A stretch of 57,153 nt of DNA, from positions 30,869 to 88,021 of the forward strand of contig PS015023.1 of the NCBI GenBank assembly GCA_048213135.1, in the 5' to 3' direction. The translations under genes and the position numbers were made by a program. The DNA comes from Reclinomonas americana ATCC 50394 (lineage: Eukaryota > Jakobida > Jakobea > Jakobida). Positions 37,461-47,485 of the stretch are shown piece after piece. Position 1 is the stretch's first letter, and each line of letters starts with the position of its first letter. The notes below the pieces were generated by a model. It searched no databases and had not been told where the DNA came from. It saw only the letters and a list, made by a program, of their open reading frames with translations.

Positions 37461-37760
37461 ATGTCTTCTGGTGATCACCCGTGGTTGGCGGATCTGACGG
37501 AGAGGTCGCGTGACAGGATCTCAGGCTTCAAGGAGCAGGTGCGTCTGTGTGTGAGGAATAGAGTGTGAGTGTGTGCGTGTGTGTGTGTGTGTGTATGTGA
37601 GTGCTGACTGTGTGCATGTGTAGCCATTCCCCAAGACATGGGATGACTTTCCGGGAGTGGGTCCAGTTGCAGCAGCAACGTGTTGCGTCACTCACTCGTC
37701 TCTCTCTTCCTCTCTCTTCCTCTCTCTCTCTTCCTCTCTCTTCCTCTCTCTCTCTCTGAG

Positions 37761-37795
<35 letters not shown>

Positions 37796-39697
37796 GCTCA
37801 CTCACTCACTCACACACAGCGTGCTCTACATATGAGCACAATGAGGCCTGATTTCGCTCTCTCACGTCTGTATGCTCACTCTCAGTCTCACTCTGCTCTN
37901 NNNNNNNNNNNNNNNNNNNNNNNNNNNNNNNNNNNNNNNNNNNNNNNNNNNNNNNNNNNNNNNNNNNNNNNNNNNNNNNNNNNNNNNNNNNNNNNNNNNN
38001 NNNNNNNNNNNNNNNNNNNNNNNNNNNNNNNNNNNNNNNNNNNNNNNNNNNNNNNNNNNNNNNNNNNNNNNNNNNNNNNNNNNNNNNNNNNNNNNNNNNN
38101 NNNNNNNNNNNNNNNNNNNNNNNNNNNNNNNNNNNNNNNNNNNNNNNNNNNNNNNNNNNNNNNNNNNNNNNNNNNNNNNNNNNNNNNNNNNNNNNNNNNN
38201 NNNNNNNNNNNNNNNNNNNNNNNNNNNNNNNNNNNNNNNNNNNNNNNNNNNNNNNNNNNNNNNNNNNNNNNNNNNNNNNNNNNNNNNNNNNNNNNNNNNN
38301 NNNNNNNNNNNNNNNNNNNNNNNNNNNNNNNNNNNNNNNNNNNNNNNNNNNNNNNNNNNNNNNNNNNNNNNNNNNNNNNNNNNNNNNNNNNNNNNNNNNN
38401 NNNNNNNNNNNNNNNNNNNNNNNNNNNNNNNNNNNNNNNNNNNNNNNNNNNNNNNNNNNNNNCTCTCTCTCTCTCTCTCTGTCTGTCTCTCATTTATCAT
38501 GAGCGCAAGGGGTGCCTGCAGCCATGGTTGCACTCCCATTCTGTGTCTTCTCTCTTCTTTCTCTTCCTGTTTCTCCCTTCTCCCTTCTCTCTTTCTCTGT
38601 CGACACACACACGCACGTGCACTTCTCTTCTTCTCCCTCTTGCACACATCTTGCTGATCGATGAGCACAAGGGCAACTGCATCTGTTTGGTGTCATGATT
38701 TCACTGTTCTTTCTCTCTTCTCTCTGTTCCCCCCTCCTCTCACTCTCCTCTCTCTCTCTCACACATGCACAGGCACTCTCTCTCCTCTCTCTCTCTCACA
38801 CAGTTATCATGAACACAAGGGCACCTACATGTGTTTGGTGTCACGATTTCACTGCTCTTTCTCTTTTCTCACTCTCCTCTCTCTCTCTCTCACATGCACA
38901 CTTCGTCTCCCTCTTGCACACGTCTTGCTGATCATTGAGCACAATGTAAACCTGCAGCTGCTTTTGGGTGTCGTGCTTTCGCTCTCTCTATCTGTTCTTC
39001 GTTCTTGCTTTTGCCTGTCTCGCACAGTGTGCATGCGTGTTGCTGCAGACAACACCCTTGGCTCTCTCGCTCGCACACTAGCACATCCTTTCACTCATTT
39101 ACTCTTCTCCTCTTCTTCTGCGCCTACAGTTCAGACGACACTCTCACTCTCTCTTCTCTCTCACCCACCCCGCACTCTTCGTGTGCCTTTTGCGCTTCCA
39201 GCTCTCTCTGCCACTTATCGCTCCAATCCTCTCCCTCTCCCCTCTTCTCCCCTCCCCTTCCCCCTCAACGCCCCCTCACTCCCTGTCTCGCGCGCAGTTG
39301 AGGCGCTAAACATCAAGAACCCGGCCATGTTGCTGGGTGAGTGCTTTGTGTACCTCTCGAGAGAGTTGTCCTCGCCCTCCGTTCTCACTCACTCCCACTG
39401 ACGCAGGCAAGTTCCTCTCGACGGGTCCAAGTGGGAAGGATGTGCCCGAGTTCTACTCGTGGTTGAGCTCCAATGGGGTTTGTTTTTCCTCTGCCTGTTG
39501 GTTCTCCCGGTCGGCATTCCACTCACCTCGTGTCTGTCCTTCGTTGACAGATCCCGACTCCGCGTGTGCTCTGTTGCGAACGAGTGAGAGGTGCACAACG
39601 CGAAAGAAAAAAGGTGACTGACTTGCTCTTGTATCTTGCAGGCTTGCAGTTGCTGTCGTGGTGCGCGACGCATGATTTGTACGTGCCGGGCGAGTGA
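37461..39697 (+). CDS. BANF1: Barrier-to-autointegration factor (BAF) homologue (6 exons, about 107 aa)
   Basis: Exons: 37461-37538, 37624-37681, 39298-39336, 39407-39477, 39551-39572, 39642-39697. The protein aligns along the whole of metazoan BAF (89 aa): FPGVGPVAAATFEALNI for the helix-hairpin-helix (LAGIG-V---L---GF in BAF), LLGKFL for VLGQFL, VPEFYSWLSSNG for LFREWL, and LQLLSWCATHDL for CLREWCDAF. BAF dimers bridge double-stranded DNA and bind LEM-domain and lamin proteins during nuclear reassembly. The N-terminus MSSGDHPW has two serines where animal BAF has the Thr/Ser cluster phosphorylated by VRK kinases. A longer N-terminal arm (about 17 residues more) is present. Exons 2 and 5 use GTTGCG donors. 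The second intron is 1.6 kb and contains a gap. Ends with PGE. Confidence 0.86.
37900..38462. other. Assembly gap (563 N) in BAF intron 2
   Basis: Flanked by (CT)n on both sides. Confidence 1.
38463..39000. repeat. Intronic repeats in BAF intron 2
   Basis: Units of about 130-150 bp contain GAGCACAAGGGCAACTGCAT or GAACACAAGGGCACCTACAT, TTTGGTGTCATGATTTCACT and CTTGCACACATCTTGCTGAT, near 38640, 38810 and 38920. A partial unit lies before the gap near 37832. Confidence 0.75.
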
Positions 39698-39860
39698 ACG
39701 CCAGTCTTCCTCGTTTCTCGTGCGTGAATGTCTGTGTGTGTGCGATGAGAGAAAAAGAAAGAGATAGACAGACAACAAGAGAGTGAAGCTTGTTTTACTT
39801 GCTATACACGCCTGTCCGCTGCTTGCTGTCCTCTCCGCTCTTTCACTTTGTTCTATCGCC

Positions 39861-41859
39861 ATGAGCGCACCGCCTCCCGGATCACTGGCAGCGGCATACA
39901 TGGCCACCCGCCCGCCCGCTGCTGCGGCCGCCGCCGGTTCCCCGCCGGCAACCATCTACGCACCAAACATGCCGGGTTCGGGTCCGATGCCGGCTCCAAT
40001 GATGATGGTGCCGATGATGATGCCCGTCGGTTCCCCCATGACCATGAACATGGGTGCCATGCCCATGCCCGTGCAAATGCCCATGCCGGGACCGCCTTCG
40101 CCGTCGTCGATTCCGGTGTCGCCGAGAAGCGTTGCACCTGGCACGCCGGCTGAGGTCGAGATGCAGTTCATCGCGCGTGGCAACGGCAGCGTGGCACACC
40201 CGCTGGCGGCTGTCGGCGGCATGCAGGAGGTGAGTGCGTGATGTGTGTTCGAAAAAGCGGGTTCTGTTTTGAGTGGTGATGATGATGATGATGGGTTTGC
40301 GCTGCAGACGCTGGCGGTGATGGCGCAGCAGAGCAAGGTGCGCCTGGAACGCCCGCGATACGAGCGCATGGACCAGCCGTTGCGACGAGGTTTGTGAGTG
40401 TGCGCGTGTGTGTGTGTGTTGCGTGATTACCTGTATGTCAGAGTCGTTCATTATTGGACACAGTGGAGGAGATTTCGTGCGACTGCGCCGCCTGCTGCGT
40501 GCTGTGCAACCTGTGCTGTACATGCAAGGGCCCGTCGACTCTCACCACTGTGCAGGGTGGCACGGTGCAGGTGAGAGAAGGCGCACTTGCTCTCGTCCGG
40601 ACGGGAACCGTTTTAAATTTGCAGTCTGCAGGTCTCCAACGAGAACACTCGCGGCGCGCTCTTCCGCAGCAAGGTGCTGTGGACCGACGAGATCAAGCTA
40701 CCTGGCTGCTGCAGCATCCTCTGCTGCTGCTGCCGCTGCGGCGATTGCTGCACCGGCGACCTGCCGAATGACATTACCTGGGAGGTGAGCAGCGACGTCG
40801 TTGACTGCTTCTCTCCGTCGTGCGTGTTCGCCAAAGCCCCCGTGCACAGGAGTCGGCCATCTTCTCCCACGCCGCGTACGACCCCCAAGACCCGCGCTCG
40901 ACAGCCTTTGCCGTCCGGCGTCGAACTGTGCGTCGCAAGACGCCTTATGCGGCTCCGTTGCGGACATGTCATCGTCCTTTTCGCAACCCCCTACACTCAC
41001 CATATCGCCCCGTGCCCGCAGTGCGCCGTGCTGCTGCTGCACGCAGTACTATTACCCGGTGGAGCGCACCGACATTGCGGTGGTCGACACGCGCCACGCA
41101 CAGCACCCGGTCGCCACCGGCGCCATCAATGGTCCGCACAACACCGTCTTCACCGACATTAATGGCTTTGGTGCGGGACCGGCACAGTGCTCCATGAACA
41201 CGTCCACCACGCAGATCACGCAGGTGCCTGTGCGTCATCGCCTCGATCCGGGCTGCTGTGCGCCGTGTTGCATCTGCCTCGGGTGCCACGGCAGCCGCAT
41301 GTGCCAGTACGAGTGCTGCATGCAGTACGCCGACACGGTGGACGAGTGGCACTTTATGCGGCCGAACCCGCAGGTGATGGGCGGCAGCGAGCAGGTCGGG
41401 CGCATGGTGTTCAAGGTGCCGGGTGTGTCGGCCACCCGCGTGAAGCTGAAGGGCATCAATACGCCTGTGGACGATCAGGATGGTGCGTCGTGGTGATCCT
41501 TCCCTCTTTCTCTCTCTCTCCCAGTTGCTGACGGGGCGTTCACAGATGACCTGCCGGTGGCCGGCAACGTGGAAAAGGGCCTGGCGCTGGAGTTCACGCC
41601 GGTGAGCACGGCGGAGGAGAAGCTGGCCATGGTGGGAGCGGCGCTCAGCGAGTGGCCGCGTGCGGTGTGTGTGTGTGTGTGTGTGTCTGCAGTTGTTGGG
41701 TGTGGTGTGTGGGTTGTTCGCTGAGATCGAGAGGTGGGGGTGCAGGATATTCTGTTCGCCAGCGATGAGTTGCACCAGACGCGCTCGGGCGACATTACTG
41801 TCGTGGCACGCAACTATCGTTCCGCGGCTCGGGGCAAGCGCTTCTCCAAGAATGGTTGA
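39861..41859 (+). CDS. Unrecognised cysteine-cluster protein with Pro/Met-rich N-terminus (8 exons, about 510 aa)
   Basis: Exons: 39861-40229, 40308-40389, 40464-40570, 40632-40784, 40850-40956, 41022-41482, 41525-41664, 41746-41859. The first about 100 residues are Pro/Ala/Met/Gly-rich (for example GPMPAPMMMVPMMMPVGSPM) with no signal peptide. Then come dense cysteine clusters: CDCAACCVLCNLCCTCKG, CCSILCCCCRCGDCC, CCCCTQYYY and CCAPCCICLGCHGSRMCQYE. Between them are beta-rich stretches with a repeated theme (VEEIS..., VLWTDEIKLPG). The C-terminus is soluble and charged (GDITVVARNYRSAARGKR). Repeated CC pairs next to hydrophobic residues could be palmitoylation sites that hold it on a membrane, or metal-binding sites. 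Neither is proven. I recognise no family. The upstream reading frame lacks an ATG, so 39861 is taken as start. Confidence 0.72.
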
Positions 41860-42004
41860 CAGCGCAACTGCAACAAGCGCCTTTCCAAGACACAATTCAT
41901 GCGACTATTTTTCCGAGACTCCCACTCGCAGTCAATAAACATCTGACGAGAGCGAAAACGGCAAAGCACTACATGAAGTCACCACGACAGGCACTACTTG
42001 TGCC

Positions 42005-42926
42005 TCACTCCTCCGCCGGCGGGGCCGCGTGCGCCGGTCGACTGGAATACAAGGTGGCACGGCCCATCATCTCCAGAGGGTCGGGGCCCTCCTCCGGACC
42101 CGCATCCTCCACCACCTCCTCCGCATCAATGTCATCCGGACGCGCCACAATCACTGCACGTCGCCAACGCAATGAGAAAGCAGGAAAACAGAAACTGTTG
42201 TTTTCGTACCGAACACACAGACCAGTGCACGGGGCGTGTCTGACCAGGTGGTCGACCATGGAGCCCATGAACATGCGCGACAGACCGCCTGCTCCGTGCG
42301 TACCCACCACCAGAAACGTGGCATTCTCCCGCTCCGCAAATCGCACCAGACCGTGACGAATGTGCTTCGCCGGAACAATGCGTTCGTGAATCGTATAATC
42401 GCCCGACGGGAGATGCGCCTGCAATGAGGAAAGAGTCAGAGAGGGGAGAGAGATGCGCTCTTTTCTTCTCTAACAATGTGTGACCTGCAATGTGGTCTTG
42501 GCTTGCTCCAGATTCGTGGCGGCCTCCTCCACCACCGGTGGCATCACCATCAGCTGCGCAATGGGCACCACTCGTCCATCGCCGTCTTTGACTGCCTGTG
42601 TGTGTGTGCGCGAGGAGAAGAGAGAGTGAATGAGCAAATCACGCGCACACACACAGAATGAGGGTGGACGACGCGCACATCAGAGTCCTTGATCAGTGCC
42701 ACGAGGAGAATCTCGTCGCCGGGGCGCACCAGACACGCACACTTGCGCACAGCGTGCAGGGAAAACTTGGAACTGGAGAGACACAGAGAGTGAGAGAAGA
42801 GCGGGTGAGAGGTGTGTTGTGTAGACGCACGCACCCGTCGACTCCAACCACAAAGCGTCGCATGTTCTTGATGGCGGCGGCCTCTTGTTCGGGTGAGCGT
42901 CGGATGTGGAGACGTAAGGGACACAT
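42005..42926 (-). CDS. Universal stress protein (UspA) domain protein (5 exons, about 213 aa)
   Basis: Exons: 42835-42926, 42679-42772, 42485-42595, 42223-42418, 42005-42153. The Usp fold runs from FVVGVDGSKFSLHAVRKC (first strand with D-S and the following helix) through RPGDEILLVALIKDSD to the nucleotide-binding signature FLVVGTHGAGGLSRMFMGSM (G-2x-G-9x-G-S form) and VDHLVRHAPCTV. An acidic C-terminal tail of about 45 residues is extra. The intact G-2x-G-9x-G(S/T) motif indicates an ATP-binding Usp subtype. Eukaryotic Usp proteins are linked to stress responses, but no specific reaction is known. The first exon begins MCPLRLHIRRSPEQEAAAIK, with no signal peptide. It is convergent with the Cys-cluster gene (145 bp apart). 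Confidence 0.85.
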
Positions 42927-43316
42927 CTTGTCGGCGACGTCGGCTGTTGCTGTGGCTGGTGGGTGGCGGTGGGTGGTGGTGGTGGTGGTGGTGGTGGTGG
43001 TGGTGGTAGTAGTACGGCGAGAGCAGCAAGTGAACTGGGCAGAGGGAGGGAGGGGGAGAAAGGAGGGAGTGAGGGAGGAAGTGGTCAAGAATTGTTGCGA
43101 AGTCGATGATATGCAAGCTGGGCAGACCAACATTTGTGGGTTGTGGTGGGCGAGTGATCAGCACGACTGGCAAGCTGCTGGTCTTGTGTGTATGTCTCAC
43201 AGGAAGCGATGGAACAGTGGTCGCGCGCGGGATTCTATTGTCTCGACTATACATTCTAATGTAACACCTCCACGTGTGCAGGCACTCCTGCCTGTGCGCG
43301 CGCTCACCCGACAACC
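42927..43316. other. Spacer between universal stress protein and Rho-1, with (GGT)n
   Basis: 390 bp. A (GGT)n run lies at about 42965-43008, and a GGGAGGGAG-type purine tract near 43040-43075. No gene is seen. Confidence 0.7.
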
Positions 43317-44555
43317 TCACAGCAACGTGCATCTGCTTGACCTCCTATTCTGCTGCGACTCCGTCGGCGACTGCGGGCTGGGATCGTCACCGACTGCGCG
43401 ACGCGGGCGCATGGTAATCGCCTCCACCGCCAGCTGCAATGCCAACTCAAACACGGCTTTCACGCCGACCCCAGTCAAGGCACTGCATGCGCGGAAGACG
43501 ATGAGTGCGTGCACACGGATTCACGAGCAAGCAGTGAGCTGTGTTTCCAGAACCTGCACTCCAGATACTTGGCGGCCTTCACCTTGACTGCCAAGGCTCG
43601 CCCAGCCTTCTCCATCACGAGTGCCGAACTCGTGCCATCTCGCAGGTCGGCTGAGAGGGTATCGCTGCGTGCGTCAGTCACTTGCACCACTGAAACGCAA
43701 GACACCAATGGCGTCTACCTTTTGTTCCGACGAGGATGATGGACGCCTGTGGGCAGTGGGTTTTGAGCTCTGGAACCCTGGATGAGTGCGTGCGGTTAAG
43801 CAAGTCAGAGAAGAGTACGAGGAGTGTGCCGATCTCGCTCACCACATTGAGGTGATGTGCTCGACAGAGGTGGGATCATCCTGCTCGCCAACAGTCAGCA
43901 TGGCGCGAGAGACAAAGAGAGACAAGTGCATGCGCAAATCCACACCAAAGCAAAGCAAGCGAGGACCACGTGCGTGGACGGGTACTGTAATGCATACAAC
44001 AGGTCAGTGCATTCGCACGACGCAACGCGAGGAGGCGAAGACGGATCATGACAGCGCACCGACAATGGTCTTAGCCGCCGGAACCTCTCGTGATCGTTCG
44101 TGTCCTGCATGAGAGAGAAGGCGGAATGCAACGAGAGCGACAGAGAGAGCGACGGCGATCACAAAAACCACGTCAGAATAGTGTTTGGGTTCACGACTCT
44201 TCTCAAAGCTGCATAAACGCTTGCTCACCCACACACCGACTATGTAGTCGCCAACATTGACCGTGGCAGTGCTGTGGCGTGCGTGAGACAGGAGCTGGAG
44301 GCGACTGAATGACATTTTTCCGACAATGATCATGATATCAACATGCATGCACACACCTCTCAACAACGTCCGTGGGTGGAATGTCGAGTTGGAATTTGTC
44401 TTCTGTGTAGCGCACCATCAGAGATGTCTGCGGGAGGGACGAGTGTGCGTGTGAATGTGTGAGTGTGAGTATGCGTGAGTGACGGGAGTGGCGTGGTGAA
44501 CCTTGCCGACTCCGTTGTCGCCCACAATGACGATCTTGACGGGGGTTGATGCCAT
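43317..44555 (-). CDS. Rho-type small GTPase 1, with altered P-loop and switch II (9 exons, about 203 aa)
   Basis: Exons: 44502-44555, 44357-44427, 44229-44271, 44060-44104, 43946-43984, 43843-43880, 43719-43777, 43554-43650, 43317-43482. Fold landmarks: VKIVIVGDNGVGK (P-loop), TSLMVRYTEDKF, switch I IPPTDVVE, RLRPLS (Rho-like), YPSTHVVLACFAL, ASIILVGTK and ADLRDG (G4/G5 side), YLECSALTGVGVKAVFELAL, and a C-terminal CAAX box CTLL for geranylgeranylation. Two catalytic regions depart from consensus. The residue matching Gly12 is Asn (GDNGVGK). The DTAGQE switch II motif is DTNDHE, so the Gln61 equivalent is His. Such changes normally impair GTP hydrolysis, so this may be a constitutively GTP-bound or non-hydrolysing member. 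Between DLR and EC it is about nine residues shorter than Rac1, so the Rho insert helix is missing or reduced. It shares exon structure with Rho-2 and Rho-3. Confidence 0.85.
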
Positions 44556-45156
44556 CTTGCAGGCGGCTTGAGTACCACACACAACGCAGCGAGAAACTCA
44601 ACACGGTGGATCCCGTCAGTCGATCGATCCTGCAGAATCCGAGCGTGTACTTCTCTGCAGCCTCATTTACCAGGCGGTGCATCCGTTTATACGCATAGTA
44701 TAGGCGCGGGCACATGTATATGCATGCAACTCAACCACGCTTATAATTATGCGGTGAAGATCGCAGTTCTCGACTACTTGCTTGAAGCTCCGACACACCC
44801 ACACACTGAACCTGCTGCCTCCTCATGATTGGTATCTGTGTTGATGTTTTGGATGTGGTTGGACTTGGTCATTGAGACAGCTGTTTGCTTGTTTGTTGGT
44901 GAATGAATTGTTGTCGCACGGCATGTCTTGATCACGCGATCGCACGCCAGCATGCCATCTCGACTTTTTCTCGTTTTTCCGGTGATGTCTGAGTTTCTGG
45001 TGCTCTCTCAAGATAGTGATCATCATGCAGCTGTGTTGCTGTTTGGATTAGAAAGTTGTTGTTGTTGTTGTTGTTGTTGCTTTCGGGATCGATATCCATC
45101 TCTTCTATCATGCACTCCTTCGAATATGTACATCTCCATACGCTCCCCCGACAAGC
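44556..45156. other. Spacer between Rho-1 and Rho-2, containing a dispersed repeat
   Basis: About 600 bp without a gene. It contains the dispersed element copy at 44754-44915 and a (GTT)n run at about 45056-45080. Confidence 0.7.
44754..44915 (+). repeat. Dispersed repeat copy with the small module inverted
   Basis: The module GTGAAGATCGCAGTTCTCGA... (44754-44794) is the reverse complement of the module at 21004-21041. The following GAACCTGCTGCC...GATTGGTATCTGTGTTGATG...GTTTGTTGGTGAATGAATTG (to 44915) is in the same orientation as the 21060-21175 copy. Confidence 0.65.
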
Positions 45157-45871
45157 TCACAGCAACGTGCATCGTCTTGACCTCCTATTCTGCTGCAACT
45201 CCGTCGGCGACTGTGGGCTGGGATCGCTCCGTGACCGCTGTGCTCTGTCAGGCGCAATAATCGCACCCCCCGACGTCTTCGTCTGCCGTGCCGACGATCC
45301 ACCGACTGTGCGACTGCTCTCCATCACCTCCACCGCCAGCTGCACCGCCGACTCCAACACGGTCTCCACACCGACTCCAGTCAAGGCACTGCAGCAATGG
45401 TGAGCGACAGAGCGTGTGTGCATGGACTCGCAAGCATCGTTGTCGTAACCTGCACTCCAGGTACTTGACAGCTCGCACCTTGGTGGCCAAGGCCTGCCCG
45501 GCCTCTGCGGTCACTTGTGACGTGCTGGTGCCATCTCGCAGGTCGGCTGCGAGGCAGCGTGCATCGGTCAATATTTTGCACGCCTGACAAGACAACTGCG
45601 AATGATTGGAGTACCTTTTGTTCCAACAAGGATAATGGACGCCTGTGGGCAGTAGTGTCTGACCTCGGCAACCCTGTACAGGAGTGCGTGTAATTGAGCA
45701 AGCCGAAGAGTGCGAGGACCTGGCAAGGAAATAGGAAGAGCACACTACTGGAGTGTTCTCTGTCGCACGCCGTCTCCCCCGATGGTCAACACATCGTGTG
45801 TGGGATATCAGCGGCTTTGTGTTTTTTCGGTCCACGCCGTGCGGCCTCGCTCGGTAGGAGCAGGAATGTGC

Positions 45872-45960
<89 letters not shown>

Positions 45961-46550
45961 CTCATCTACGTACGTACGTCGTACGTACGTACGTCGTACG
46001 TACGTACGTACGTACGTACGTACGTACGTACGTACGTACGTACGTACGTACGTACGTACGTACGTACNNNNNNNNNNNNNNNNNNNNNNNNNNNNNNNNN
46101 NNNNNNNNNNNNNNNNNNNNNNNNNNNNNNNNNNNNNNNNNNNNNNNNNNNNNNNNNNNNNNNNNNNNNNNNNNNNNNNNNNNNNNNNNNNNNNNNNNNN
46201 NNNNNNNNNNNNNNNNNNNNNNNNNNNNNNNNNNNNNNNNNNNNNNNNNNNNNNNNNNNNNNNNNNNNNNNNNNNNNNNNNNNNNNNNNNNNNNNNNNNN
46301 NNNNNNNNNNNNNNNNNNNNNNNNNNNNNNNNNNNNNNNNNNNNNNNNNNNNNNNNNNNNNNNNNNNNNNNNNNNNNNNNNNNNNNNNNNNNNNNNNNNN
46401 NNNNNNNNNNNNNNNNNNNNNNNNNNNNNNNNNNNNNNNNNNNGGGTAGGTAGTTACGTACGTCGGTCGTTTCGTTCGTTTTTCGGTTTTCCGTTACCGT
46501 CCGTCGTCGGCCGTCCGTCCGTCGGTACGGTAGGACGAGGAAGTAGTGTC

Positions 46551-46623
<73 letters not shown>

Positions 46624-47362
46624 TTCCTCACTTACCACAGCGAGGTAACGTGCTCGGCAGAGGTGGGGTTATCCTGCTCTCCAACAGTCAGCATGGCTCG
46701 AGAGAAGAAGAGAGAGAAGTGAAAGTCCGCACCAGAGCAAAGCACACAAGGAACACGTGCGTGCCCGGGTACTGTCAGTCAACAACAGTTGTCAGTGCAA
46801 GACGCAACGCGGGGAGACAGATCATATCAGCGCACCGATATCGGTCTCAGTCGCCGGTACTCCTCTTGACCGGCTGTGTCCTGCAGCGATGAGGGAAGAC
46901 ACAGCACAACGCGAGAGTGAGAGAGTGAGAGAGTGAGAGAGTGAGAGAGTGAGTGAGAAACGTGTTCCGTTCGAAATGCAAGTCTCTTCGCACAGCTGCA
47001 TGAACGCTTGCTCACCCACAGACTAACTTCCTGGTCGCCGACCTTGCGCGCAAAGTTGCTGTGCGTGTGTGCGTGGCGTGAGACAACACGAATGGCGACC
47101 AAAAATGACATTGTTGTCCGCCAATCCATCACGCGCACGCGCACACGCAACTCAATCACTGTGGGTGGAATGCCGTGCTGGAACTCGTCCTCCGTGTAGC
47201 GCAGCACCAGCGAGGTCTGTGGGGGGAGAGAGAGAGGAATGCGTGTGAATGCGTGTGTCATGCGTGTGGGGAAGTGTGAGTGTCATGGTGGGTCACCTTG
47301 CCGACGCAGCTGTCGCCGACAATGACAAGCTTGGCGACTCCGTCTTTGATAGTTGAGGTCAT
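45157..47362 (-). CDS. Rho-type small GTPase 2 (9 exons, about 227 aa)
   Basis: Exons: 47297-47362, 47152-47216, 47016-47058, 46836-46880, 46733-46771, 46636-46673, 45615-45673, 45450-45546, 45157-45388. Motifs: KLVIVGDSCVGK (Ser at the Gly12 position), TSLVLRYTEDEF, IPPTVIDNF (switch I, Rho-like), DTAGQEEYRRLRPIS (intact switch II), YPGTHVFLVCFAL, ASIILVGTK, ADLRDG, YLECSALTGVGVETVLESAV, and a longer Ser/Arg tail ending CTLL (CAAX). Exon lengths 65/43/45/39/38/59/97 match Rho-3 exactly and Rho-1 except in exon 2, showing a common tandem origin. Ser at position 12 with intact Gln61 recalls atypical Rnd-like Rho proteins, but that is inference. Intron 6 holds a TACG satellite and assembly gap. 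The gene starts 123 bp downstream of the NACHT gene stop on the same strand. Confidence 0.87.
45868..46614. repeat. Composite (CT)n / (TACG)n satellite with 376-N gap, in Rho-2 intron 6
   Basis: (CT)n of about 85 bp, (TACG)n from 45967 to 46067, gap 46068-46443, then GTACGTCGGTCGTTTCG-like and CGTCCGTCGTCGGCCGTCC repeats, then (CT)n. It mirrors the arrays in the GluRS and kinase introns. Confidence 0.92.
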
Positions 47363-47485
47363 TGGTGTCAGTGGTGTCCGCGTGTGGTGTGGTGGGAAAA
47401 CAGAAACGGGAAACACGTCTTGTCTGTCAGGTTCTAGAATTCTGACTGTGATATCCGACGTGAATTCATTCTTTCACAATCTCTC

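Noticed and set aside
39783-39860. Signal-peptide-like extension (KLVLLAIHACPLLAVLSALS) upstream of the Cys-cluster protein
   Set aside because: The frame there has no ATG (it opens with GTG). The first ATG is at 39861 and the protein lacks other secretory features.
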